Shown: piece by piece, positions 1 to 8,601 of the stretch
Layout: each line of letters begins with the position of its first letter
How positions within the stretch are numbered: the stretch's first letter is position 1
Assembly (NCBI GenBank): GCA_946886065.1
Contig: CAMPHU010000115.1
Span: forward strand, 1-14,222
DNA length: 14,222 nt
Origin: an uncultured Massilia sp.
GTDB taxonomy: Bacteria > Pseudomonadota > Gammaproteobacteria > Burkholderiales > Burkholderiaceae
Direction: 5' to 3'
Program-made: the position numbers and the translations under genes
The notes under the pieces: generated by a model
Databases searched by the model: none
What the model was told of the DNA's origin: nothing
The model's input: only the letters and a program-made list of their open reading frames with translations

Positions 1-1923
1 CATCTTGCGCGCGTGGCCCGGGTGGACGCGGTCGTCGCGGGTCGAGGTGGTGAACAGCACGCGCGGATACTGCCGCGCGGCCGACACATTGTGATAGGGC
101 GAGTAGCGCGCCAGGTAGGACCACTCGGCAGGGTCGTCCGGGTCGCCGTACTCGCCCATCCAGGAGGCCCCGGCCAGCAGTTCGTGGTAGCGCCGCATGT
201 CCAGCAGCGGCACCTGGCAAACCACGGCGCCGAACAGGTCGGGCCGCTGGGTGAGGGCGGCGCCCACCAGCAGGCCGCCGTTGCTGCCGCCCATGATGCC
301 CAGGTGGCGCGGACTGGTCAGGCCGCGCGCCACCAGGTCCTCGGCCACGGCGATGAAGTCGTCGAAGGCGCGCTGGCGGTGCTGCTTGAGCGCGGCCTGG
401 TGCCAGCGCGGGCCGAACTCGCCGCCGCCGCGGATATTCGCCAGCACGTAGATGCCGCCCGCGTCCAGCCAGGCCGCGCCGGTCATGCCGCTGTAGAAGG
501 GCTTGAGCGCCACTTCGAAGCCGCCGTAGCCGTAGAGCAAAGTAGGGTTGGCGCCGTCCAGCGGGGTATCGCGGTTCATCACCACGAAATACGGGACCAG
601 GGTGCCGTCCTGCGAGCGGGCCGCGTGCTGGCCGACCGTATAGGGATGGGCCTCGAAGAAGGCGGGCATGGCCTTGAGCGGCTCGCGCCCGTCCTCGCCC
701 ACGCGCATCAGGTAGAGCGTGGTCGGGTGCAGGAAATCGGTCACGGTCAGGAAGAACTCGTCGGATTCGTCCGGGTCGAGCGCCGCCACCCCGACCGCGC
801 CCATGCCCGGCACCGCGACCTCGCGCCGCTGCCAGCCTTCCCCGCTGTGGCGCAGCTCGACCACGCGGTTCTTCACGTTATCGAGGATGGTCAGGAGCAG
901 GGCGCCGCGGGTCACGGCGACGCCGTCGAGCGAGGTTTCAGGCGTCGGCGTGAACAGCAGCTGGAAGTCCAGGCCGCCCCCCATGAAGTGCTCAAAATCC
1001 GTGGCCAGCAGCGAACCTTGCGGGTAGAGCAGGGCGCCCGGCTGCCAGTCCGAGCGCAGCTCGATCACCAGCTGGTCGCGTACCGTGAAGGCATTGGCGT
1101 CCAGCGGCTTGGGCACCGGGACCAGCCGGCCGCCGCGGCGCAGGAACAGCTCGCTGGTGTAGAAGCCGATCTGGCGCTGCACGAACTCGCGTTCGAAGCC
1201 GGGCGTGCTGTCCTTCCGGCCGGACGCGGCCAGGTCGTCCTCCCTGGCTTCGTAGACGGTGAGGGCGCTCTCCAGGGGCGTGCCGCGCCTCCATTCCTTG
1301 ACGATGCGCGGGTAGCCGGATCCGGTCAGGCTGCCGGGGCCGAAATCGGTGCCGACGAACAGAGTGTCTCGGTCGATCCATGCGACGTCGCTCTTGGCTT
1401 CGGGAAGGAAAAAGCCGCCTTCGACGAAGCCGAGGGTGCCCAGGTCGAACTCGCGCATCTCGTGGGCGTCGCCGCCGCCGCGCGAGAGCGAGACCAGCAC
1501 CCGGTCGCCGTGCGGTTCGAGCCAGGCCGCGCCGGCCCAGACCCAGTTCTCGTTTTCACGCCTTGCCAGTTCGTCCAGGTCGAGCACGGTTTCCCATTGC
1601 GGCTCCGGCAGGCGGTACTGGTCCAGGGTGGTGCGGCGCCAGATGCCGCGCACGTGGCCGGCGTCGCGCCAGAAGTTGTAGCAGCGGCCGCCGTGCACGC
1701 CGACGTAGGGAATTTTTTCACTGGAGTCGAGGATCGCCTTCAGGCGCTCGCGCAGCGGGGCGAAACCGGGCCGGCACTCGAGTTCGCGCTCGGAGACGGC
1801 ATTGCGTTCGGCCACCCAGGCCTGGGCCTGTTCGCCGTCGATGTCTTCCAGCCACAGGTAGGGATCGTAGGGATCGTGCGGCCCCCTGGCTTCATCAGAT
1901 TTTTCTTCAACGAACTGTTGCAT
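1..1923 (-). CDS. S9 family prolyl oligopeptidase-type serine peptidase, 3' end cut off
   Basis: Serine peptidase of the prolyl oligopeptidase clan (S9), expected to cleave short peptides, typically after proline, in the cytoplasm; no signal peptide or membrane segment is visible. The frame is open from the ATG at 1923 to the window edge, giving 641 codons without a stop, whereas bacterial family members are usually near 700 residues. The N-terminus carries the family signature DPYLWLED, followed by a propeller-like region to about residue 430. The alpha/beta-hydrolase part shows [21 protein letters not shown] and the nucleophile elbow GGSNGGLL with Ser547. The acidic pair Asp630/Asp631 in TRDDRVHP includes the expected catalytic Asp. 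The catalytic His should lie in the missing tail. A purine-rich GAGAGAGG ribosome site sits 5 nt before the ATG and supports this start. The gene is divergent from the histidine kinase. Exact substrate specificity within S9 cannot be told. Confidence 0.93.
   Translation of the reverse strand, partial: MQQFVEEKSDEARGPHDPYDPYLWLEDIDGEQAQAWVAERNAVSERELECRPGFAPLRERLKAILDSSEKIPYVGVHGGRCYNFWRDAGHVRGIWRRTTLDQYRLPEPQWETVLDLDELARRENENWVWAGAAWLEPHGDRVLVSLSRGGGDAHEMREFDLGTLGFVEGGFFLPEAKSDVAWIDRDTLFVGTDFGPGSLTGSGYPRIVKEWRRGTPLESALTVYEAREDDLAASGRKDSTPGFEREFVQRQIGFYTSELFLRRGGRLVPVPKPLDANAFTVRDQLVIELRSDWQPGALLYPQGSLLATDFEHFMGGGLDFQLLFTPTPETSLDGVAVTRGALLLTILDNVKNRVVELRHSGEGWQRREVAVPGMGAVGVAALDPDESDEFFLTVTDFLHPTTLYLMRVGEDGREPLKAMPAFFEAHPYTVGQHAARSQDGTLVPYFVVMNRDTPLDGANPTLLYGYGGFEVALKPFYSGMTGAAWLDAGGIYVLANIRGGGEFGPRWHQAALKQHRQRAFDDFIAVAEDLVARGLTSPRHLGIMGGSNGGLLVGAALTQRPDLFGAVVCQVPLLDMRRYHELLAGASWMGEYGDPDDPAEWSYLARYSPYHNVSAARQYPRVLFTTSTRDDRVHPGHARKM
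1858..1875 (-). repeat. Perfect 9-bp tandem duplication in the peptidase N-terminus
   Basis: Two adjacent identical 9-mers (gtagggatc on the plus strand) encode Asp-Pro-Tyr twice just before LWLED near the start of the peptidase. Family members normally carry a single DPY or DPYxWLED at this spot, so the extra copy looks like a small in-frame slippage duplication. It adds three residues in the flexible N-terminal arm and keeps the frame. Confidence 0.8.
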
Positions 1924-1962
1924 TACGGCCTCTCTCGTTATGCCTTTGTCACCTGCGGCACT

Positions 1963-1968
1963 TATACT
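1963..1968 (+). promoter_or_regulatory. Possible -10 box for the histidine kinase gene
   Basis: TATACT on the plus strand matches the -10 consensus at 5 of 6 positions and would place a start about 33 nt before the kinase ATG at 2008. It overlaps the -10 proposed for the opposite strand. No good -35 is seen at the right distance; the nearest TTGTCA, at 1946-1951, is only 11 nt away. This is a weak prediction. Confidence 0.25.
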
Positions 1969-1972
1969 AGCA
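1964..1972 (-). promoter_or_regulatory. Possible extended -10 promoter for the peptidase gene
   Basis: Read on the minus strand this is TGCTAGTAT, an extended -10 (TGn plus TAGTAT, 4 of 6 to consensus). It lies in the only AT-richer patch of the spacer between the divergent genes. A start point about 7 nt downstream would give a leader of roughly 33 nt ending in the GAGAGAGG ribosome site at 1929-1936. No convincing -35 box is found 16-18 nt upstream, as is common for extended -10 promoters. The call rests on sequence likeness only. Confidence 0.35.
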
Positions 1973-2007
1973 ATTTTCAAGGACCGGGACCGCCCGCGAC
2001 GGACAGC

Positions 2008-5000
2008 ATGATGCGATCGAAACAGGGCAGCGCGGGCGCCGGGACGGACATGTCCCCGGCCGCGCGCGGCCGTCCGCACCGCCCCTCGCGCCTGGCCCTG
2101 CTCTCCGGCGGCGGCATCGCCCTGGCGCTGGCGGTGGGCGCCGCGCTGCATTACGTGACGGCGCATGCGGTCGAGGAGGACGCGCGGCGCCGCTTCGACA
2201 ACCTGGCGCGCGGCGCCCAGGACCGCCTGAACGCCGCCATCGCCTCATATGGCCGCGCCCTGCGCGGGATGACGGCCCTGCATGCGGCCGGCGAGACGCC
2301 GGACGGCACGCTGTCGCGGCGCGCCTTCGACCGCTACGTGGGCGCGCTCGACCTGGCGCACAATTACCCGGCGATCGAGGCCGTCACCTTCGCCGCGTAT
2401 GTACGGGAAGCCGAGCGCGAAGCCTTCGAGGCCGCCATGCGCCGGGACCGCAGCGTCGATCCCAACGGCTATCCCGACTTCGCGATCCGCTCCGACGGCC
2501 CCCGCCCGAGCTACGAGGTGATCGCCTACCAGTATCCGTCCAGCCTGCCCAGCGGCCGGGTCGGGGTCGATATCGCCGCCCATCCGCTGGTGGCGAAGTC
2601 GCTGGCGCGCGCGCGCGACAACGGCGGGCTGAGCGCTTCCGGCAATCCGGTCCTGATCCGCCATCCGGTACCGCACAACGTGCTCGGCATGCGCCTGCCC
2701 CTGTACCGGGGCGGCGCGATGCCGCTGGCGCTGGAGGGGCGCCGCGCCGCCTATCTGGGCTCGGTCGGCATCGCCTTTTCGGTCCAGGAGCTGGTCAAGG
2801 GGGCGCTCGGCTTCCTGGAAGACCAGCCGGTGCGTGTGAGCCTGTACGGCAGCAGCCTGGCGACCGGCAGCGGCAGGCTGGCGCCGGCGGCGGGCGACCG
2901 CCTGCTGTTCGGGCCCGATGTCCGCGAAGGCATGCGCGCGGATGCGCCCGGCGGCGCGGCGCCGAAAGGTGAGGAGGCGGACCGCTTCGTCTCGCTGCTC
3001 GGGGTCGATTACGCCGGCAGCCAGTGGAAGGTGCATTTCTCCGCGCCGCGCAGCGGCATGATGGTGGGCGCGGACCGCTACCTGCCCGGCGCCGCGCTGG
3101 TCCTCGGCTTCGCCGGCACCCTGCTGGTGTACGGCCTGTTCCTGGCCCAGTACCGCGCGCGGCGCGAGGCGGTGCGCCAGCGCCTGCTCCTCGATTCCGT
3201 GCTCGACAACCTGGACGCCGAGGTCTACCTGAAGGACGGCGGGCGGCGCTTCCGCTATGTCAACGCCAGGGGCGCCGAAGCGCTTGGCGAGCCGGCCGCC
3301 CTGGTGGTCGGCCGCCGCGACCACGAGCTGATGCCGGCCGCCGGCGCCGATGCGGCCTGGGAGCGCGACCGCGCCGTGCTCGAAGGCGGGCAGCGCAGCG
3401 CCGGCCAGGTGGAGCAGACGGCCGCGGACGGCACGCCGCGCCAGCTGTGGAGCGTGCGGGTGCCGGTGCAGGTGGACCGGGCCGGCCCGGCGGTGCTGTG
3501 CGTGTCGACCGACATCACCGAGCTGCACCAGCTCAAGGCGCAAGCCGACGCCGCCAGCAAGGCCAAGAGCGACTTCCTGTCGAACATGAGCCACGAGATC
3601 CGCACGCCGATGAACAGCATCATCGGCATGACCCACCTGGCCCTGCAGGGCGCGCCCGACCCGCGGCAGCGCGATTACCTGGAAAAGATCCACCATTCGG
3701 GCCAGCACCTGCTGGGCATCATCAACGACATCCTCGACTTTTCCAAGATCGAGGCCGGCATGCTCAGGCTCGACCAGGTCGGCTTCATGCTCGACAGCCT
3801 GATGCGCAATGTCGAGAACCAGCTGGGCCAGGCCGCCGCCGCGAAAGGCCTGGGCTTCGACGTCGACATCGCGCCCGAGCTGATGCGCCCCCTGCGCGGC
3901 GACCCGCTGCGCCTGGGCCAGGTGTTGCTGAATTTCGCCGGCAACGCCGTCAAGTTCTCCTACCGCGGCCGGATCCGCCTGCGGGTGCGCCTGGAACGCG
4001 CCTTCGGCCCCGAGGTGCTGCTGCGCTTCGAGGTGCGCGACCAGGGCATCGGCATCGAGCCCCAGGCCCTGGGCAACCTGTTCACGCCCTTCCAGCAGGC
4101 CGACGGCTCGGCCACCCGGCGCCACGGCGGCACCGGCCTGGGCCTGGCGATCAGCCGCCAGCTGGCCGAGCTGATGGGTGGCACGGTGGGCGTCGAGAGC
4201 ACGCCCGGCCTGGGCAGCACCTTCTGGTTCACGGCGCGCCTGGCGCTGGAGGAGAGCGCGGGCGCGGCGGCGGCCGGCCTGGGTGCGGCCCCGGCGCCGC
4301 AGAGCGCGCGCCTGGACGGCTGCGCGGTGCTGCTGGTCGAGGACAACCCCTTCAACCAGCAGGTCGCGCGCGAGCTGCTGGAGCAGGCCGGCGCCGCCGT
4401 GGTGGTGGCCAACCAGGGCGAGGAGGCGCTGGCGGCGATGGCCGGCCAGCGCTTCGACTGCGTGCTGATGGACATCCAGATGCCGGTGATGGACGGCCTG
4501 GAAGCCACGCGCCGCATCCGCGCCAACCCGGACCTGGCCGGTACCCTGGTGGTGGCCATGACGGCCAACGCCGGCGTGGACGACCGCACCCGCTGCCTGG
4601 AAGCCGGCATGAACGAATTCCTGACCAAGCCGGTGGTGCCGGAGCTGCTGGCCGCCACCATCGCGCGCTGCCTGGGGCGCACTTCGGCCCCGGTGCCGGA
4701 TGTCGCCACGATGAGCTCTTCCGCCGCGGGCGACCCCGCGCATCCGGCAGCGGTGGGCGGCCTGCTCGACATGGGCCAGCTGGGCATCACCGCCAGCGGC
4801 GACCGCGCCAAGATGCGCAAGTACGCCTTCATGTTCCTGGAGGCGGCGCGCGAAGCCCTGCCCGAGATCGACGCCGCGCTGGCCGTGGGCGACCTGGAGG
4901 GAGCGGGGCGGGTCGGGCACCGCATCAAGTCCTCGGCGCGGGCCGTGGGCGCGCGCGATTTCGGCGCCGTGTGCGAAGACCTGGAAGCCCAGCCGGGCCG

Positions 5001-5133
5001 CCAGCAGGGCAGGAGCGGACCCACCAGCACGGCCCAGGCGCGGGCCCTGGTGGCGCGCCTGCGCGCGATGCTGGCGCGGCTCGAGCGCGAGGTCACCGCC
5101 CAGCTCGGCGACCGGGCCGGCGACCAGTTGTAA
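2008..5133 (+). CDS. Membrane hybrid sensor histidine kinase, CHASE-PAS-HisKA-HATPase-REC-Hpt
   Basis: A 1041-residue inner-membrane sensor kinase with an internal phosphorelay. Transmembrane segment 1 lies near residues 29-50. A periplasmic CHASE-type sensor domain follows (about 95-290; NGYPDFAIR, then a [12 protein letters not shown] stretch), and segment 2 is at about 358-380. A PAS domain follows (about 395-505). The HisKA domain has the SHEIRTPMN box with phospho-acceptor His529. HATPase_c (about 632-746) shows the N box [15 protein letters not shown] and [10 protein letters not shown]. The receiver (about 772-890) has acceptor Asp822 in [11 protein letters not shown] and Lys in LTKPV. 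A C-terminal Hpt domain holds His971 in GHRIKSS. Every catalytic residue looks intact. CHASE domains bind small ligands; the ligand here is unknown. The start at 2008 is the first of two adjacent ATGs, and an ATG at 2050 is an alternative. Both have weak ribosome sites. The frame stays open further upstream, but there it is antisense to the peptidase. No response regulator is nearby. Confidence 0.92.
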   Translation: MMRSKQGSAGAGTDMSPAARGRPHRPSRLALLSGGGIALALAVGAALHYVTAHAVEEDARRRFDNLARGAQDRLNAAIASYGRALRGMTALHAAGETPDGTLSRRAFDRYVGALDLAHNYPAIEAVTFAAYVREAEREAFEAAMRRDRSVDPNGYPDFAIRSDGPRPSYEVIAYQYPSSLPSGRVGVDIAAHPLVAKSLARARDNGGLSASGNPVLIRHPVPHNVLGMRLPLYRGGAMPLALEGRRAAYLGSVGIAFSVQELVKGALGFLEDQPVRVSLYGSSLATGSGRLAPAAGDRLLFGPDVREGMRADAPGGAAPKGEEADRFVSLLGVDYAGSQWKVHFSAPRSGMMVGADRYLPGAALVLGFAGTLLVYGLFLAQYRARREAVRQRLLLDSVLDNLDAEVYLKDGGRRFRYVNARGAEALGEPAALVVGRRDHELMPAAGADAAWERDRAVLEGGQRSAGQVEQTAADGTPRQLWSVRVPVQVDRAGPAVLCVSTDITELHQLKAQADAASKAKSDFLSNMSHEIRTPMNSIIGMTHLALQGAPDPRQRDYLEKIHHSGQHLLGIINDILDFSKIEAGMLRLDQVGFMLDSLMRNVENQLGQAAAAKGLGFDVDIAPELMRPLRGDPLRLGQVLLNFAGNAVKFSYRGRIRLRVRLERAFGPEVLLRFEVRDQGIGIEPQALGNLFTPFQQADGSATRRHGGTGLGLAISRQLAELMGGTVGVESTPGLGSTFWFTARLALEESAGAAAAGLGAAPAPQSARLDGCAVLLVEDNPFNQQVARELLEQAGAAVVVANQGEEALAAMAGQRFDCVLMDIQMPVMDGLEATRRIRANPDLAGTLVVAMTANAGVDDRTRCLEAGMNEFLTKPVVPELLAATIARCLGRTSAPVPDVATMSSSAAGDPAHPAAVGGLLDMGQLGITASGDRAKMRKYAFMFLEAAREALPEIDAALAVGDLEGAGRVGHRIKSSARAVGARDFGAVCEDLEAQPGRQQGRSGPTSTAQARALVARLRAMLARLEREVTAQLGDRAGDQL

Positions 5134-5217
5134 GCCGTGGCGGCGAGGCGCCTCCGCACTACCGCCGAGCGTCCAAAACAGGTAGACTTTGGCCCCTGAG
5201 CTGTCCGAATGTAAACC

Positions 5218-8200
5218 ATGTCATCCCCGATCTCTCCCGGCTTGTTAATCTTGCACGGCAACCATCTCGAGTTGCTGCGCAGCGCCGTGTTCGACTGGAT
5301 GCGCAGCCACCCGCTCGGCCCCCTGGAAGAAGAAATCATCCTGGTGCAATCGAACGGCGTGGCCGAATGGCTCAAGATCGCGCTGGCCGAGGAGCTGGGC
5401 GTGTGCGCCGCCACCCGCGTGGCGCTGCCGGCGCGCTTCATGTGGGAAGCCTACCGCGGCATGCTGGGGCGCGAGCGCGTGCCCACCCGTTCGCCGTTCG
5501 ACAAGGACCCGCTCACCTGGCGCCTGATGCGCCTGCTGCCCGAGCTGCTGCAGGAGCCGGGCTACGAGCCGCTGGCGCGCTTCCTGGCCGACGGCGACGC
5601 CGAGCGCCGCCTGCAGCTGGCCGAGCGCCTGGCCGATCTCTACGACCAGTACCAGGTCTACCGCGCCGACTGGCTGATCGACTGGGCCGCCGGCCGCGAC
5701 CAGCTGCGCCGCGCCGTCGGCGACCCGGCGCCGCTGGCGCCGGACCAGCGCTGGCAAGCCTGCCTGTGGCGCGCCGTCCACGCCAGCGTGCCGCCGGAGC
5801 AGCGCTTTTCCGGCCGCGCCACCATCCACCAGCAGTTTCTGGCCGCCAACCTGGAGAACCGGCAGCCGGTGTCGCGCCTGCCGCGCCGCGTGATCCTGTT
5901 CGGCATGTCGACCCTGCCTTACCAGACCCTGCAGGGATTCGCCGCGCTCTCGCTGCACACCCAGGTGCTGGTGGCGGTGCCGAATCCCTGCCGATTCTAC
6001 TGGGGCGACATCATCGAAGGGCGCGAGCTGCTGCGCGCCGCGCGCCGCCGCCAGCCGCTGCGCGAGGGCGCCGACCTGTCCAGCGTGCCGATCGAGGAAC
6101 TGCACGCGCACAGCCATCCGCTGCTGGCGAGCTGGGGCCGCCAGGGGCGCGACTTCGTGCGCATGCTGGATGAGTTCGACAGTGGCGAGGGTGCCCGCCA
6201 GGGCAACCTGCGCGTCGACCTGTTCGCCGAGGACGAGGGCGAGACCCTGCTGGCCCAGGCCCAGGCCGCCGTGCGCGACCTGCTGCCGCTGTCCGAGCAC
6301 CCGCACGTGCCGCCCGCGCGCGAGGACCGCTCGATCGAATTCCACATCACCCACAGCGTGCAGCGCGAAGTCGAGGTGCTGCACGACCAGCTGCTGTCCT
6401 GGTTCGCCCAGGACCCCAGCCTGCGCCCGCGCGACATCGTGGTGATGGTGCCGGACATCGACGCCTTCTCGGCCGCGATCCACGCCGTGTTCGACCAGCA
6501 CCGCCGCAGCGACCCGCGCCACATCCCCTTTGAAATCGGCGACGTGCGCGACCGCAGCGTGAATCCCTTGCTGGCCGCCCTCGAATGGCTGCTGCGCCTG
6601 CCCCAGCAGCGCTGCCGGCAAAGCGAAGTGCGCGACCTGCTCGACGTGCCGGCGGTGGCGCGCCGCTTCGGCCTGCACGACGAAGACCTGGCGATCCTGG
6701 GACGCTGGATCGAGGGCGCCGGCGTGCGCTGGGGCCTGGACCGCGAGCACCGCGACGGCCTGGGCCTGGGCTCGGCGGGCGAGCAGAACGCCTGGATCTT
6801 CGGCGTGCGCCGCATGCTGCTCGGCTACGCCAGCGGCGTGGGCCGCAGCTTCGGCGAGATCGAACCCTATGGCGAAGTGGGCGGCCTGGATGCGGCCCTG
6901 GCCGGCTCGCTGGCCCAGCTGGTCGAAGCGCTGCTTGCGTGGCGCGCCGTGCTGGCCGCGCCGCGCGGCCCCGCGGAATGGGGCGAGGCGGCGCGCGGCC
7001 TGCTGGCCGCCTTCTTCTCGCCCCAGGACGAAGCCGACCGCCTGACCCTGGCCCAGCTGAACGAAGGGCTGCAGTGCTGGCTGGAGACCGTGGACGCGGC
7101 CGGCTTCGACGAGCCGGTCTCGCTGGCCGTGCTGCGCGAAGCCTGGCTGTCGCAGCTCGACCAGCCGACCCTGAACCACCAGTTCGTGTCGGGTGGCGTG
7201 ACCTTCTGCACCCTGATGCCGATGCGCGCCGTGCCTTTCCGCGTGGTCTGCCTGCTCGGCATGAACGATGGCGACTTCCCGCGCCGCGCCCAGCAGGCCG
7301 ACTTCGACCTGCTGGCCTTGCCCGGCCTGGCCCGTCCCGGCGACCGCTCGCGCCGCGACGACGACCGCTACCTGATGCTGGAAGCGATGCTGGCGGCGCG
7401 CGACAAGTTCTACGTGAGCTGGGTCGGCCGCAACGTGCGCGACAACAGCGAGCAGCCGGCCTCGGTGCTGGTGGCCCAGCTGCGCGACTATCTCGTGAAC
7501 GGCTGGGACCTCGACCTGTCCGAACGCACCGTGGAGCACGCGCTGCAGCCCTTCAGCCGCCGCTACTTCGAGCGCGGCGGCCTGCTGACCTATGCGGGCG
7601 AATGGCGTTCGGCCCACGGCGCGGAAGAAGGGGAGGCCGGCGACGACCTGCCGCCGTACGAACTCGAGCCGGGCTTCGTGCTGCGCCTGGGCGAGCTGGG
7701 CAGCTTCCTGCGCCAGCCGGCGCGCTACTTCTTCCGCCGCCGCCTGGGCGTGAGCTTCGCCGACGCCGCCGTGGTGGGCGAGGACGAGGAACCCTTCGCC
7801 CTCGACGCCCTGGAACGCTTCTTCATCGAAGACCACCTGCTGGACGACAGCGGCCCGGCCGAAGGCCTGCACGAAGTACGCGCCACCCTCAAGGGCCGCG
7901 CCGAGCGCCTGGCGCGCGAGGGCGTGCTGCCGATCGGCCTGCTGGGCCGCCAGTGGCAGGAACAGCTGGTCGAGGGCCTGGTGCCGGTGCGCAGCAGCTG
8001 GCTGCGCCTGGGCGCGCGTTTCCCGCAGCCGGCGCCCAAGCTGGCCGTGAGCCTGGTGTTCGACGACGGCCTGGCGCTGGAAGACTGGATCGACCGCCTG
8101 CGCAGCGACGGCGAGCGCAGCGCCTGGCTGGTGCAGATTTCGTCCAAGGTGCTGGACAAGCAGGGGCAGCCGCGCGGCGACAAGCTGATCGGCCCCTGGC

Positions 8201-8601
8201 TGCGCCAGCTGGCCAGCGCCGCCTGCGGCCATCCGGTGGCCGGCTACCTGGTGGCGCGCGACGCGGTGCTGGAGATGGCGCCGCTGGAACAGGAGGCCGC
8301 GCGCAAGGCATTGCGCGAGCTGGCGCTGCTCTGGCGCAGCAACCTGGACCAGCCGCTGGCGGTGGCCTGCAAGACCGCGCTGGCCTACCTGGCCGAGGGC
8401 GATGCCCGCACCACCTATGACGGCGCCTTCGAGATTTCCGGCGAGGTGACGGAGCCCTGCCTGGCGCGCCTGTGGCCGGACTTCGACGCCTTGACGGCGG
8501 CCGGCGACTGGCCGCAGGTGGCGGTGCAGCTGTACGGCCCGCTGGCGCGCTGGCTGGACGAGCAGGTAGCAGTGTCGCCGATCGCGGGGGACCAGACATG
8601 A
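5218..8601 (+). CDS. recC: Exodeoxyribonuclease V subunit gamma (RecC)
   Basis: RecC, the 1127-residue scaffold subunit of the RecBCD helicase-nuclease. It splits the DNA strands ahead of the motors and scans the 3' strand for Chi. Length matches the family (E. coli 1122). Diagnostic stretches shared with E. coli RecC include ILVQSxG near residue 41, ADLxDQY at 139-145, NPCRxYWGDI, QREVEVLHD, CTLMPMR, VCLLGMNDG and GDRSRRDDDRY (Asp714-716). The C-terminal third is the dead nuclease-like fold of the family. Residues matching the E. coli Chi channel are mostly kept (Gln44, Asp140, Leu141, Asp143, Gln144, Arg149), but two differ (Asn46, Glu50). The ATG at 5218 has no clear Shine-Dalgarno; an ATG-TAA pair lies just upstream at 5209-5214. 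The 84-bp gap before it shows no convincing promoter or terminator. The gene is first in the operon and overlaps recB by 4 nt. Confidence 0.97.
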   Translation: MSSPISPGLLILHGNHLELLRSAVFDWMRSHPLGPLEEEIILVQSNGVAEWLKIALAEELGVCAATRVALPARFMWEAYRGMLGRERVPTRSPFDKDPLTWRLMRLLPELLQEPGYEPLARFLADGDAERRLQLAERLADLYDQYQVYRADWLIDWAAGRDQLRRAVGDPAPLAPDQRWQACLWRAVHASVPPEQRFSGRATIHQQFLAANLENRQPVSRLPRRVILFGMSTLPYQTLQGFAALSLHTQVLVAVPNPCRFYWGDIIEGRELLRAARRRQPLREGADLSSVPIEELHAHSHPLLASWGRQGRDFVRMLDEFDSGEGARQGNLRVDLFAEDEGETLLAQAQAAVRDLLPLSEHPHVPPAREDRSIEFHITHSVQREVEVLHDQLLSWFAQDPSLRPRDIVVMVPDIDAFSAAIHAVFDQHRRSDPRHIPFEIGDVRDRSVNPLLAALEWLLRLPQQRCRQSEVRDLLDVPAVARRFGLHDEDLAILGRWIEGAGVRWGLDREHRDGLGLGSAGEQNAWIFGVRRMLLGYASGVGRSFGEIEPYGEVGGLDAALAGSLAQLVEALLAWRAVLAAPRGPAEWGEAARGLLAAFFSPQDEADRLTLAQLNEGLQCWLETVDAAGFDEPVSLAVLREAWLSQLDQPTLNHQFVSGGVTFCTLMPMRAVPFRVVCLLGMNDGDFPRRAQQADFDLLALPGLARPGDRSRRDDDRYLMLEAMLAARDKFYVSWVGRNVRDNSEQPASVLVAQLRDYLVNGWDLDLSERTVEHALQPFSRRYFERGGLLTYAGEWRSAHGAEEGEAGDDLPPYELEPGFVLRLGELGSFLRQPARYFFRRRLGVSFADAAVVGEDEEPFALDALERFFIEDHLLDDSGPAEGLHEVRATLKGRAERLAREGVLPIGLLGRQWQEQLVEGLVPVRSSWLRLGARFPQPAPKLAVSLVFDDGLALEDWIDRLRSDGERSAWLVQISSKVLDKQGQPRGDKLIGPWLRQLASAACGHPVAGYLVARDAVLEMAPLEQEAARKALRELALLWRSNLDQPLAVACKTALAYLAEGDARTTYDGAFEISGEVTEPCLARLWPDFDALTAAGDWPQVAVQLYGPLARWLDEQVAVSPIAGDQT
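8586..8591 (+). promoter_or_regulatory. Ribosome binding site of recB inside the recC end
   Basis: GGGGGA lies 6 nt before the recB ATG at 8598 and within the last codons of recC. It fixes the recB start at the ATGA overlap with the recC stop and suggests translational coupling. Confidence 0.65.

Noticed and set aside
13..2007. Plus-strand open frame continuing upstream from the kinase start
   Set aside because: It lies antisense to the clearly homologous peptidase gene, has arginine/alanine/histidine-rich low-complexity translation and no domain. The kinase homology begins only after 2008.
2586..2593. E. coli-type Chi octamers GCTGGTGG (plus strand at 2586, 5967, 7467 and 12645; minus strand at 264, 5021 and 5826)
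   Set aside because: The plus-strand copies read as Leu-Val codons in a GC-rich genome, so they are expected by coding bias, and both orientations occur. The window is too small to test enrichment, and the Chi of this lineage is unknown.
5137..5168. Possible hairpin after the kinase (palindrome GAGGCGCCTC at 5145-5154, with outer GGCGG and CCGCC)
   Set aside because: The palindrome has no loop, the outer stem is short and interrupted, and no T-run follows, so it does not support an intrinsic terminator.
3024..6173. 1049-codon plus-strand frame spanning the kinase end and recC start
   Set aside because: It is the out-of-frame reading of two real genes, and the translation is Arg/Pro/Gly-rich without domains.
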